Origin: Deltaproteobacteria bacterium
GTDB taxonomy: Bacteria; Myxococcota_A; UBA796; GCA-2862545
Assembly: GCA_016938035.1 (NCBI GenBank)
Contig: JAFGVK010000029.1
Coordinates: forward strand, 1-47,154
Reading direction: 5' to 3'
Length of the DNA: 47,154 bases
The translations under genes and the position numbers were made by a program. This document shows, in pieces, positions 1 to 10,603 of this stretch. The notes beneath the pieces are model-generated. The model was not told where the DNA came from. It searched no databases and saw only the letters and a program-made list of their open reading frames with translations. Position 1 is the stretch's first letter; each line of letters starts with the position of its first letter.

Positions 1-852
1 CACCCCGTCCTCCAGCAGGTGCGTCGCGAAGGAGTGGCGCAGCGTGTGCACCGACGCGCGCTTGGTCAGGCCCGCCTCCAGCGTCGCATGGTGAAAGGCC
101 CGCTGCAGCGTCGACTCATGCAGGAAGTGGCGGCGCCGCTCTCCCGTCTCGCGGTCCGTGTAGATGCGAGTCGCCGGGAACACCCACTGCCAGGGCCACG
201 AACGGGCCGCGTTCCCCAGCTTCTCCCGCAGGCGACCTGGCAGCGCCACATACCCGGCGCCCCCCTTCCGGTCCGCCTCGTGCTGCTCCCTCGCCCGCGC
301 GAGCTGATCGCGCAGCGGGAGCTTCAGGGTCATGGGCAGCACCGTCACCCGATCCTTGCGTCCCTTGCCTTGCCGCACCATTACCTCCCCCCGAGCTAGG
401 TCCAGATCCTTCACCCGGAGCTGACAGCACTCCATCAGGCGGAGCCCCGACCCGTAGATCAGCCGCGCCTGCAGCTCGTGGACCCCGCGCATTCGCGTCA
501 GTACCGCCGTCACCTCCGCCCGCGTCAGGACCGTCGGCAGGTGGGACCCCTGGCGGGCCCGCGGCACCTCCTCGACCAGCGCGCGTCCCAGCAGCTCCTG
601 GAACAGGAACCTCAGCGCCGCGTGCGCCTGGTTCTGGGTGGAGGGCGCCACCTTCCTCCTCACCGCCAGATCCGTCAGGAACGCGCTCACCTCGGCGGTG
701 CCCATCTCATCGGGGTGCCGCATCTTGTGGAAGCGCAGGAACGCGACCACCCAGCGCGCGTAGCTCTCCTCGGTGCGGGGGCTGTACCCTCGTCGGCGGA
801 TCTCTCGGCGCAGGCGGTCCATCCGCCGGGGCGGTCTGGGGTCTTCGTCCAC
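1..852 (-). CDS. intI: Integron-type tyrosine recombinase IntI, 3' end outside window
   Basis: This is a site-specific tyrosine recombinase of the integron integrase family, which recombines attI and attC sites. Seen: 284 codons read without a stop to the window edge. An N-terminal SAM-like core-binding domain (residues about 11-90) is followed by the catalytic domain with Arg138 (GSGLRLME), Lys163 (QGKGRKDR) and the HxxR box His269-Arg272 (HTLRHSFATH). The IntI-specific extra segment is present at about 200-262 (ALPGRL, SWPWQWVFPA, RRHFLHES), which separates IntI from XerC/D. The second His and the Tyr nucleophile would lie beyond the edge. I chose the GTG at 852 because AGGAGG sits five bases upstream; GTG 858 and ATG 822 are alternatives. 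The next gene on the 5' side is ileS, not a cassette array, so this could be an inverse integron with cassettes to the left, or a lone integrase. Family assignment is secure; activity cannot be judged from a fragment. Confidence 0.93.
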   Translation of the reverse strand, partial: MDEDPRPPRRMDRLRREIRRRGYSPRTEESYARWVVAFLRFHKMRHPDEMGTAEVSAFLTDLAVRRKVAPSTQNQAHAALRFLFQELLGRALVEEVPRARQGSHLPTVLTRAEVTAVLTRMRGVHELQARLIYGSGLRLMECCQLRVKDLDLARGEVMVRQGKGRKDRVTVLPMTLKLPLRDQLARAREQHEADRKGGAGYVALPGRLREKLGNAARSWPWQWVFPATRIYTDRETGERRRHFLHESTLQRAFHHATLEAGLTKRASVHTLRHSFATHLLEDGV

Positions 853-1052
853 GAGCACCTCCTACCGCTCCAGAAGCGAGCACCGTGCCAGACGAAACCG
901 TACGTTTGTCCGTTGCTGGTCCTGTCAGCCCGCTGTCAGCCGACACCCCTCCGCCGTCAGCGGCGCGCGGCGCTGGTGCGCCCCTCCTCGTGGTCCCCCG
1001 GGGAAGCCCGCCCGGCCCTCCCGTGATAAGCGCGGCCCGTATCGGAGGTTCC
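853..1052. other. Intergenic gap between intI and ileS, no attI/attC seen
   Basis: This is the divergent spacer between the integrase and ileS, where attI would lie in a conventional integron. I find no paired GTTRRRY/RYYYAAC core sites and no cassette-like gene. It contains two tandem CTGTCAGCC motifs (922-930 and 933-941) and a third related CCGTCAGC at about 953. The ileS ribosome-binding site GGAGG lies just before 1053. Confidence 0.5.
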
Positions 1053-4499
<3,447 letters not shown>

Positions 4500-4501
4500 G
4501 C

Positions 4502-4540
4502 GATCCACCGCTGACGGCGCAGACCCGTCAGCGGTGGATC
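4502..4540 (+). terminator. Perfect 16-bp stem hairpin after ileS
   Basis: GATCCACCGCTGACGG (4502-4517) is followed by a 7-base loop and its exact reverse complement (4525-4540), three bases after the ileS stop. No T-tract follows, as is common in very GC-rich genomes. It is most likely the ileS terminator. Because the next gene is RNase III, an RNase III-processed leader is an alternative. A weaker CTGACAG/CTGTCGG hairpin lies at 4563-4592. Confidence 0.75.
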
Positions 4541-4699
4541 AGCGGCGCGCTGAGCGCCAGGCCTGACAGTGGCCTCCGGCGGGGGCTGTCGGCCTTGGCC
4601 GCTACCCTTAGGGGGGCGGCGGTCGGGCGGTGCTCTGCTTGCTGCGGGGGGTGGTGAGCGCTATTGTCCTTTGCGCTCTCGCCGCGCAAGGAGGCTCTC

Positions 4700-5440
4700 A
4701 TGCCGCTCCGACCACCCGTGTCCGATCTCTTCGAGAGCCTCGCCCACCACTGGACCAACCCAGACGCCCGCCACCTGTTTGAGGTCGCGATGACCCGCAA
4801 GGCGTGGAACCAGGAGAGCGGGCGGAAGGACTCACCGCACCACGAGCCGCTGGAGTGGCTGGGAGACAGGGTCCTGGGCGCGGTGGTGGCGCAGGAGCTG
4901 TGGCGCCGCTTCTCCCACGCCGATCCGGGCCCCATGACCCGCGCCTACTCCGCACTGGTCAGTGAAGCCCCGCTGGCTGAGGTCGCTCGCAGGTTCCACC
5001 TGCTGGACGCGGTCCAGATGGGGGCAGGGGAGGCGCAGGAGGGTCAGGTGGACCGCGAGGGCGCCCTCTCTGACCACGTCGAGGCCCTGGTGGCCGCGGC
5101 CTTCCTCTCCGGCGGCTGGCCGGGCGCTGAGGCGCTGATCGACCGGCTGATGGGCGACGCCTACCCTGCCGAGCTCCCCGACGGCGACACCGCGTCGGAC
5201 AAGGACGTCACCTCCCGCCTCAACGAGGCCGTGCAGCGGCGCTGGCGAAGGAACCTGACCAAGGGCGACTGGACCTTCGAGCGCGAGGGCGGGCCAGACC
5301 ACGCGCCGATCTTCCGCTGCACGGTGGTCCTCCCTGACGGCTCGGTCCATCCTGGCGAGACTGCCTCCTCCCAGAAGAGGTCGGCCAAGGCCGCCGCGGC
5401 CAGCGTGGCCCTCGCCCATATCCTCGCCGGGCAGGTGTGA
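4700..5440 (+). CDS. rnc: Ribonuclease III
   Basis: This double-strand-specific endoribonuclease processes rRNA and other structured RNAs in the cytoplasm. Seen: 246 residues. The signature region reads HEPLEWLGDRVL, giving the metal ligands Glu49, Glu52 and Asp56, and the second acidic box is SDHVEAL, with Asp125 and Glu128. The family's usual Asn before the first Glu is His here. A C-terminal double-stranded RNA-binding domain (about 172-243) has the GPDHAPIF and SQKRSAKAAAASVAL patterns. ATG 4700 is preceded by AAGGAGG at 4688-4694; an ATG at 4664 would add twelve residues without a good ribosome-binding site. The gene stands alone, flanked by hairpins carrying CTGTCAG/CTGACAG. In other bacteria rnc can be autoregulated by cleavage of its leader; whether this happens here is inference. 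Confidence 0.95.
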   Translation: MPLRPPVSDLFESLAHHWTNPDARHLFEVAMTRKAWNQESGRKDSPHHEPLEWLGDRVLGAVVAQELWRRFSHADPGPMTRAYSALVSEAPLAEVARRFHLLDAVQMGAGEAQEGQVDREGALSDHVEALVAAAFLSGGWPGAEALIDRLMGDAYPAELPDGDTASDKDVTSRLNEAVQRRWRRNLTKGDWTFEREGGPDHAPIFRCTVVLPDGSVHPGETASSQKRSAKAAAASVALAHILAGQV

Positions 5441-5670
5441 AGGCGCTGTCAGCCCGGTGTTGTCGGCCTGACAGGGCTATCACCGCCGCAGGCGGAGCGG
5501 CCTAGCCGCGGGGCAGGCGGCCCAGCCGCAGGCGCCGGCGGTGGACCGTGTCCTCCCCCAAGCGGTCCAGGTCGCGGAGGACCCACGGAGCAGCGCGGAG
5601 CCGTCGATGGGGCGGCCTCGCTTGGCGAGGGCCCCTGTGCAGAGGGCGTGGTCCGACCAGACGGCCCGCG

Positions 5671-5781
5671 GCACCGGTCAATCCGCCGGACCATCTCGCA
5701 GGACGCGCTTCATCCTTCCACAGGAACCATCCGATGAAGTTGCTCGTCGAATCCTCCAGCGTGTACGCGGGCGCCGACCCG
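5671..5781. repeat. 111-bp dispersed repeat, copy A
   Basis: This aligns without gaps to 15029-15139 with 86 of 111 identical bases by my count. The best-conserved core is around CTTCATCCTTCCA (5708-5720). In this copy CTTCATC (5708-5714) pairs with GATGAAG (5733-5739), giving a hairpin across the core. Both copies sit in gaps without genes. Mismatches cluster modestly in one of three phases, which would fit a decayed reverse-strand coding remnant, and both copies share a TGA in that frame. Confidence 0.75.
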
Positions 5782-5847
5782 CAAGGCGCTTTGGCCTGTG
5801 GTTGCTGTTTCATGGGTAGGAGGCTTGCTTTTGCGCGCGACGGCCGC

Positions 5848-5887
5848 AGGAACAAGGCCCCGCGTCGAGAGGCCAGCGAATCGGTGC
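5848..5887. repeat. 40-bp local direct repeat, unit 1
   Basis: This matches 5989-6028 at 33 of 40 positions with an offset of 141 bases. The shared core is CGTCGAGAGGCC followed by TCGGTGC. Both units lie upstream of the MopE-like gene. Function is unknown. Confidence 0.6.
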
Positions 5888-5988
5888 ACGGCCCGCCGAC
5901 GCTTCGCGGCCAGGGTTCGGACGCCGTGCCGATGGACACCTCAGCGTGTGGCCGCCGTGGCCCCCCTAGGTCCGTAGCCGACGAGCGC

Positions 5989-6028
5989 GGGGACAAGGCC
6001 ACCCGTCGAGAGGCCCGCGCGTCGGTGC
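5989..6028. repeat. 40-bp local direct repeat, unit 2
   Basis: This is the second unit of the pair with 5848-5887. It ends about 50 bases before the start of the glycine-rich MopE-like gene, so it may overlap that gene's promoter; a TATAGT-like -10 element occurs at about 6046-6051. Confidence 0.55.
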
Positions 6029-6076
6029 CTTCCGCCACCGCGCTGATATAGTGTGGGCCTTCAAGCCGGAGGGCCC

Positions 6077-9000
6077 ATGTTGATCCTGTCCCTGCTCATG
6101 CCGACCGCCGCGGCGGCGGATTTCCTCCAAATCGACGCCGCAGCACCGGGGATGACGGTGTCGGTGAACCTGCTGCGGGAGGAGGGGGGCCTCACCGGCG
6201 GCGAGCAGCTCTCGTCGGACTGCGTGGGGGTCAGCTTCGGGCCCTCGGTGGCGCTCGATCGCGGCGCGGACCCCGAGGCGCCGCTGGCGGGGGCGGTGAT
6301 CAGCGCCCTGCTCTCGGTGGCGGACGACGCCCCGCTCGGCAGCTGCGCGGTCTACGTGGACGGCGTGGAGCTGGCGCCCCTGACCGTGGCCCTCGACAAC
6401 AGGCTGCACGTCGTGGCGCCGGTGGTCGGCGTCTACGACGGCGGCCCCGCGGACGCTGACGGGGCCGAGGACGGCGTCATCACCGTGTCCTCTGCGGTCC
6501 GCTCCCCCGCCGGGGTGCTGGTCCTCGACAGCCTCACGGTCCCCGACGGGGTGGCGATGGTCTTCGACGCCACGGACCCCTCCCCAGCGACCCCGGGCAA
6601 CGAGGCCTACCTCCCGGCGGTGGTGCTGGTGGCCGGGCGCGTCGATCTCCTGGGCTGGATCGACGTCTCCGGCCAGGCTGGTGGCTACGCGAACCCCGCC
6701 GCCTCTGAGGGCGGCGCGGGCGGTCCGGGCGGCGGCGGCGGCGCGGTGGGTTCGAATTACGCGTGGTCCCCTGCGGGGCCCGCCGGAGACGGCTTCACCG
6801 GGGGCGGTGGCATGGTCGTGGACGGCACCGGCGCGGGGATGGAGGCGGTGCCGGGCGGGGTGGGGGTGGTCGCGGGCCCTGACGGCGAGCACGGCGGCGA
6901 GGGGGTCTTCACCGAGGTGCAGAACGGGGCGCTGGGCTACGCGGGCGCCGCGGGCGGTGGCACCGGCTCACCGTGGGGCACCGGCGGCGGCGGGTCGCTC
7001 GCCTATCACCCCGCTGGCTGGGGCGGGCTCGGCGGCGGTGGCGGCGCGGGGCACTCGGACGCGACCTACTGGGGCGCTGGGGGAGGTGGCTTCGGCACCG
7101 ACGGGCAGAACGGGGTGGGGACGGTGGGCGGCGACCCCCTGGGGTCAGGCACGGGAGGCGCCGGCTACGCCAACGGCCACCCCACCCTCGTGCCGCTGGC
7201 GGGCGGCTCTGGTGGCGCGGGAGGTGAGTGTGGCGCCGGGAGCGGCGACGGGGCGGGCGGCGGCGGCGGCGGCGGCACGCTGGCGCTGATCGCGGGCGAG
7301 CTGCACCTGGGGCCTGACTCGGCGGTGCTGGCCGAGGGCGGCAGGGGAGGGGACACCTCGGGCACGAACCCCGGCTCCTCCACCGCGGGTGCGGGCGGCT
7401 CGGGTGGCGGGGTGCTCCTCGCCGCCCCGGTCATCACCGGGCTCTCAGACACCTGGCTCTCGCTCGCGGGCGGCGTGGGTGGGCGCACCGCTGGCGCCTC
7501 CTACTACACCTCTGGCTCGGGAGGGGAGGGGCGCCTGCGGGTGGACGGCGCCTCGCCTCCCGCGCTGGATCCGGGCCCCACCGGCCTGCTGGCGACCACC
7601 TGGGAGGGTCCGGTCATCACCTCGGCCAGCCCCACCTCGGCGAGCGTGCGCTCTGGCGGCCCGGTCCGCCTGATCGTCTCGGACCGGGACGGCGTGGTGG
7701 CGGACCTGTCGGTCGCTGAGGACGGCGCTGCCGACCTGACAGGGCTCCTCCCCGCCGGGCGCTTCCTCCTGACGGTGGTGGACGAGGCCACGGGGGTCGC
7801 GGGCCTGCGCGGCGCGGTGATCGAGCTGGTGGACCGGGACGGCGACGGGTACCTGGACACCTCCTACGGCGGCGACGACTGCGACGACACCAACCCCGCG
7901 GTGAACCCTGACGCGGCCGAGCGCTGCGACGGCGTCGACAACGACTGCGACGGCGTCACCGATCGCGACGCCATCGACCGCACCAGGTGGTACATGGACC
8001 TGGACGGCGACGGGCAGGGTGGCGGCCGCTTCTCAGCCCTGGACTGCGAGGCCCCCGAGGGCTACGCCGCCTCCACCGGGGACTGCGATGATCTGGACCC
8101 CCACAGCTTCGTGGGCGCCCCAGAGGTGTGTGACGGCGCGGACAACGACTGCGACGGCCTGACCGACGACGCGGACGGAGACCTCGACCTGTCGACCGCG
8201 TCCCCCTGGTACACCGACGGGGACGCAGACGGCTACGGCGCCGCCGTGGTGGTCGCCTGCGCCCTCCCGGCGGGTGCGAGCGCCACCCCTGGCGACTGTG
8301 ACGACGCCGCGTCCGCGGTGTATCCCGGGGCCCCCGAGACCTGTGACGGGGTGGACCAGGACTGCGACGGTCAGATCGACGAGGACGCCACCGACGCCAC
8401 CACCTGGTACGTAGATCTGGACGGGGACGGCCACGGCGGAGGCCGCCTGACTCAGGTGGCCTGCGAGGCCCCGGCGTCCTTCGTGGCCACGGTGGACGAC
8501 TGCGACGACCTCGACGCCTTCACCTTCCCCGGCGCCCCGGAGCTCTGCGACGCGGCGGACAACGACTGCGACGGGCAGGTTGACGAGGCGCTGTCACCGC
8601 TCACCTGGTACACCGACGCGGACGGCGACGGCTTTGGCGACGCGGGGGCGGTCTCCGAGTCCTGCGCGCTGGTGCTGGGGGCCGTGCTGCGGGCGGGGGA
8701 CTGCGACGACGGCGACGCCTCGGTGAACCCCCTCGCTGACGAGGTCTGGTACGACGGCGCAGATCAGGACTGCGACGGCGGCTCCGATTACGACCAGGAC
8801 GGGGACGGCGCCGACAGCCCCGCAGACTGCGACGACCTGGACGCGGACGTCTACCCCGGCGCAGCGGAGGTCTACTACGACGGCGTGGACGGCGACTGCG
8901 GCGGCGGCTCCGACTACGACGCGGACGGGGACGGCGAGGACGCCCTGGCCTTCGGCGGCCTCGACTGCGACGACGGCGACCCATCGGTCGCGCCCGGCGC

Positions 9001-9265
9001 CGAGGAGGTGTGGTACGACGGCGTGGATCAGGACTGCGACGGCAACGACGACGACCAGGACCTCGACGGCTACCCCGCCGACAGGGACTGCGACGACACC
9101 GATCCCACCGCGTGGCCAGGCGCGGTGGGCTGGACCGCCGACTGCCAGGCCTACGTGATCGAGGAGGATCAGCAGAAGGGCGGCTGCTCCACGGTGCCTG
9201 TGGCGCCGGCGGGCGCGCTGGGGTGGGCCCTGGGACTGCTGGCGCTGGCGCGTCGGAGGCGCTGA
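6077..9265 (+). CDS. Secreted glycine-rich MopE-like protein with MYXO-CTERM-type tail
   Basis: This is a large exported protein of 1062 residues. Seen in order: a short signal peptide (MLILSLLMPTAAAA, cleavage likely after the Ala run); a region of about 200 residues; a very glycine-rich, repetitive region (about 208-475); an Ig/TIG-like stretch (about 510-590); eight DCDD motifs alternating with CDGVDNDCDG-like motifs (about 598-1015); and a C-terminal tail of Gly-Cys, a hydrophobic helix and Arg residues. The DCDD arrays match the putative metal-binding motif family first named from MopE of Methylococcus and abundant in Myxococcota. The tail is of the MYXO-CTERM kind, which suggests processing by a myxosortase and surface attachment through the Cys. 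ATG 6077 has GGAGG a few bases upstream. The last repeats diverge (WYDG replaces RCDG). Ligand and role are unknown; surface adhesion or calcium binding is inference. Confidence 0.85.
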   Translation: MLILSLLMPTAAAADFLQIDAAAPGMTVSVNLLREEGGLTGGEQLSSDCVGVSFGPSVALDRGADPEAPLAGAVISALLSVADDAPLGSCAVYVDGVELAPLTVALDNRLHVVAPVVGVYDGGPADADGAEDGVITVSSAVRSPAGVLVLDSLTVPDGVAMVFDATDPSPATPGNEAYLPAVVLVAGRVDLLGWIDVSGQAGGYANPAASEGGAGGPGGGGGAVGSNYAWSPAGPAGDGFTGGGGMVVDGTGAGMEAVPGGVGVVAGPDGEHGGEGVFTEVQNGALGYAGAAGGGTGSPWGTGGGGSLAYHPAGWGGLGGGGGAGHSDATYWGAGGGGFGTDGQNGVGTVGGDPLGSGTGGAGYANGHPTLVPLAGGSGGAGGECGAGSGDGAGGGGGGGTLALIAGELHLGPDSAVLAEGGRGGDTSGTNPGSSTAGAGGSGGGVLLAAPVITGLSDTWLSLAGGVGGRTAGASYYTSGSGGEGRLRVDGASPPALDPGPTGLLATTWEGPVITSASPTSASVRSGGPVRLIVSDRDGVVADLSVAEDGAADLTGLLPAGRFLLTVVDEATGVAGLRGAVIELVDRDGDGYLDTSYGGDDCDDTNPAVNPDAAERCDGVDNDCDGVTDRDAIDRTRWYMDLDGDGQGGGRFSALDCEAPEGYAASTGDCDDLDPHSFVGAPEVCDGADNDCDGLTDDADGDLDLSTASPWYTDGDADGYGAAVVVACALPAGASATPGDCDDAASAVYPGAPETCDGVDQDCDGQIDEDATDATTWYVDLDGDGHGGGRLTQVACEAPASFVATVDDCDDLDAFTFPGAPELCDAADNDCDGQVDEALSPLTWYTDADGDGFGDAGAVSESCALVLGAVLRAGDCDDGDASVNPLADEVWYDGADQDCDGGSDYDQDGDGADSPADCDDLDADVYPGAAEVYYDGVDGDCGGGSDYDADGDGEDALAFGGLDCDDGDPSVAPGAEEVWYDGVDQDCDGNDDDQDLDGYPADRDCDDTDPTAWPGAVGWTADCQAYVIEEDQQKGGCSTVPVAPAGALGWALGLLALARRRR

Positions 9266-9275
9266 GCGCCGCGCC

Positions 9276-9321
9276 GCCCCCGTCGGGGGCCCTCGGGGCG
9301 CCCTCGTCAGGGGAGCGCCCC
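9276..9321 (+). terminator. Double GC-rich hairpin after MopE-like gene
   Basis: GCCCCC-GTC-GGGGGC (9276-9290) is followed by GGGGCGC (9295-9301) pairing with GCGCCCC (9315-9321). It begins eleven bases after the stop codon, which fits transcription termination of the MopE-like gene. Confidence 0.65.
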
Positions 9322-9371
9322 TGGCGTGTCCGTGGAGGTCGCGCGAGCCCTGTCGCGAGGGTCGCCCGATC

Positions 9372-9412
9372 CTGACGGGCGCCCGTCAGCCCCGTGGACC
9401 AGGGCTGACGGG
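9372..9412 (-). terminator. Alternative hairpins beyond the ackA stop
   Basis: CCCGTCAGCCC (9382-9392) pairs exactly with GGGCTGACGGG (9402-9412) just past the ackA stop. The same left arm also forms a perfect 18-base palindrome with the preceding bases (9372-9389). The two structures exclude each other. The likely role is terminator for pta-ack; a switching role is speculation. Confidence 0.65.
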
Positions 9413-9418
9413 GGGGCC

Positions 9419-10603
9419 TCAGCCGGCGGCGAGCTCGTAGGTGTCTCGCGCGATGACCAGCTCCTCGTCCGTGGGGATGACCAGGATCCGCGACAGGCTG
9501 TCGAGGTGGGCGATGTCCGCCTCGCGCCCGCGCAGGCCGGCGTTCTTGGCCTCGTCGAGCCAGTAGCCCATGGGCTGCAGGCCCTCCATCGCCATCGCGC
9601 GGGCCACGTCGGAGTTCTCGCCGATGCCGGCGGTGAACACCACCGCGTGCACCTGCCCTAGCACCGCGGTGTAGGCGCCGATCACCTTGCGGAGGCGGTA
9701 GGCCTGCACCTCTAGCGCCAGGCGCGCGCGCTCGTGACCGGCTGCTGCTGCCTCCTCCACAGCGCGGGCGTCGTTTGACAGCCCCGACAGGCCCAGCAGG
9801 CCGCTCTCCTTGTTGAGCAGCTTGTCGACCTGCGCCGCGCTCATCCCCAGGGTGGACTGGAGGAAGAGAGGGATGGCCGGGTCCAGATCGCCGGATCTGG
9901 TGCCCATCACCAGCCCCTCCAGCGGGGTGAGGCCCATGGTGGTGTCTACCGAGCGCCCACCCCGGACCGCCGCGACTGAGGCGCCGTTGCCCAGATGACA
10001 GGTGATCAGGTTCACCTGGTCGACCGCGAGGCCGAGCATCGCCGCGGCGCGCTCGGTGACGTACCGGTGAGAGGTGCCGTGGAAGCCGTAGCGGCGCACC
10101 CCGTGCTCGGTGTAGAGCGCCTCAGGCAGCGCGTAGCGCCACGCGGCCTCGGGCATCGTCTGGTGGAAGGCGGTGTCGAAGACCGCCACCTGGGGCACCC
10201 CTGGCAGCACCTCGCGGGCCACCCGGATCCCCAGCAGGTTGGGCGGGTTGTGGAGCGGCGCCAGGGCGCTGTTCCGCTCCACCGCGGCCTCCACCGCCTC
10301 GTCGATCAGGACGGTGTGGGCGAAGTCCTCGCCGCCGTGGACCACCCTGTGCCCCACCGCCCCCAGGGTGTCGAGCGGCACCCCGAGCCTGGCCAGGGCC
10401 TCTAGGACATGGTGGAGCCCCGCGGCGTGGTCAGGGACAAGGCGCTTGAGCCGCTCGTCCACCCCCTCCGCACGGACCCGCAGCGAGGCGTCGGGCTCGC
10501 CGATGCGCTCGACCATCCCGCGCACCTCCACCACCTCCTCGGGCATGCGGTAGAGCTGGAACTTGATCGAAGAGCTGCCGCTGTTGAGTACCAGGACCCT
10601 CAT
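9419..10603 (-). CDS. ackA: Acetate kinase
   Basis: This cytoplasmic enzyme interconverts acetyl phosphate and ADP with acetate and ATP. It is the second step of the Pta-Ack pathway for overflow acetate production, and the reverse direction for acetate uptake. Seen: 394 residues, normal for the family; the N-terminal phosphate-binding LNSGSSSIK; GHRVVHGG with the substrate Arg; VFDTAFH with the catalytic Asp; HGTSHRYV; and GIGENS near the C-terminus. ATG 10603 overlaps the pta stop by one base (TGATG) and has AAAGGAG five bases upstream within the end of pta. A GTG one codon earlier is less well spaced. The tight overlap indicates an operon with translational coupling to pta. Confidence 0.97.
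   Translation of the reverse strand: MRVLVLNSGSSSIKFQLYRMPEEVVEVRGMVERIGEPDASLRVRAEGVDERLKRLVPDHAAGLHHVLEALARLGVPLDTLGAVGHRVVHGGEDFAHTVLIDEAVEAAVERNSALAPLHNPPNLLGIRVAREVLPGVPQVAVFDTAFHQTMPEAAWRYALPEALYTEHGVRRYGFHGTSHRYVTERAAAMLGLAVDQVNLITCHLGNGASVAAVRGGRSVDTTMGLTPLEGLVMGTRSGDLDPAIPLFLQSTLGMSAAQVDKLLNKESGLLGLSGLSNDARAVEEAAAAGHERARLALEVQAYRLRKVIGAYTAVLGQVHAVVFTAGIGENSDVARAMAMEGLQPMGYWLDEAKNAGLRGREADIAHLDSLSRILVIPTDEELVIARDTYELAAG

Larger units (their letters stand above)
5441..6076. other. Gene-free gap with repeats and a possible rnc terminator
   Basis: This 636-base stretch has no reading frame I trust. The rnc stop is followed by a CTGTCAG...CTGACAG inverted repeat (5446-5452 and 5468-5474), a plausible terminator. 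It then holds copy A of a 111-bp dispersed repeat and a local pair of 40-bp direct repeats, listed separately. A reverse-strand open frame (5502-6038) is rich in Arg, Pro and Ala, matches nothing I know and spans the repeats, so I do not call it. Confidence 0.5.

Noticed and set aside
853..1052. attI or attC site beside the integrase
   Set aside because: No pair of GTTRRRY-type core sites with the expected inverted layout could be found.
864..1052. T-box leader upstream of ileS
   Set aside because: No T-box sequence or specifier loop; not expected in this group.
885..1052. N-terminal extension of ileS from ATG 885
   Set aside because: 56 low-complexity residues, no ribosome-binding site, whereas ATG 1053 has GGAGG and begins with a normal IleRS N-terminus.
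5502..6038. Reverse-strand open frame of 178 codons in the gap after rnc
   Set aside because: Rich in Arg, Pro and Ala, no ribosome-binding site, spans two classes of repeat, no family resemblance.
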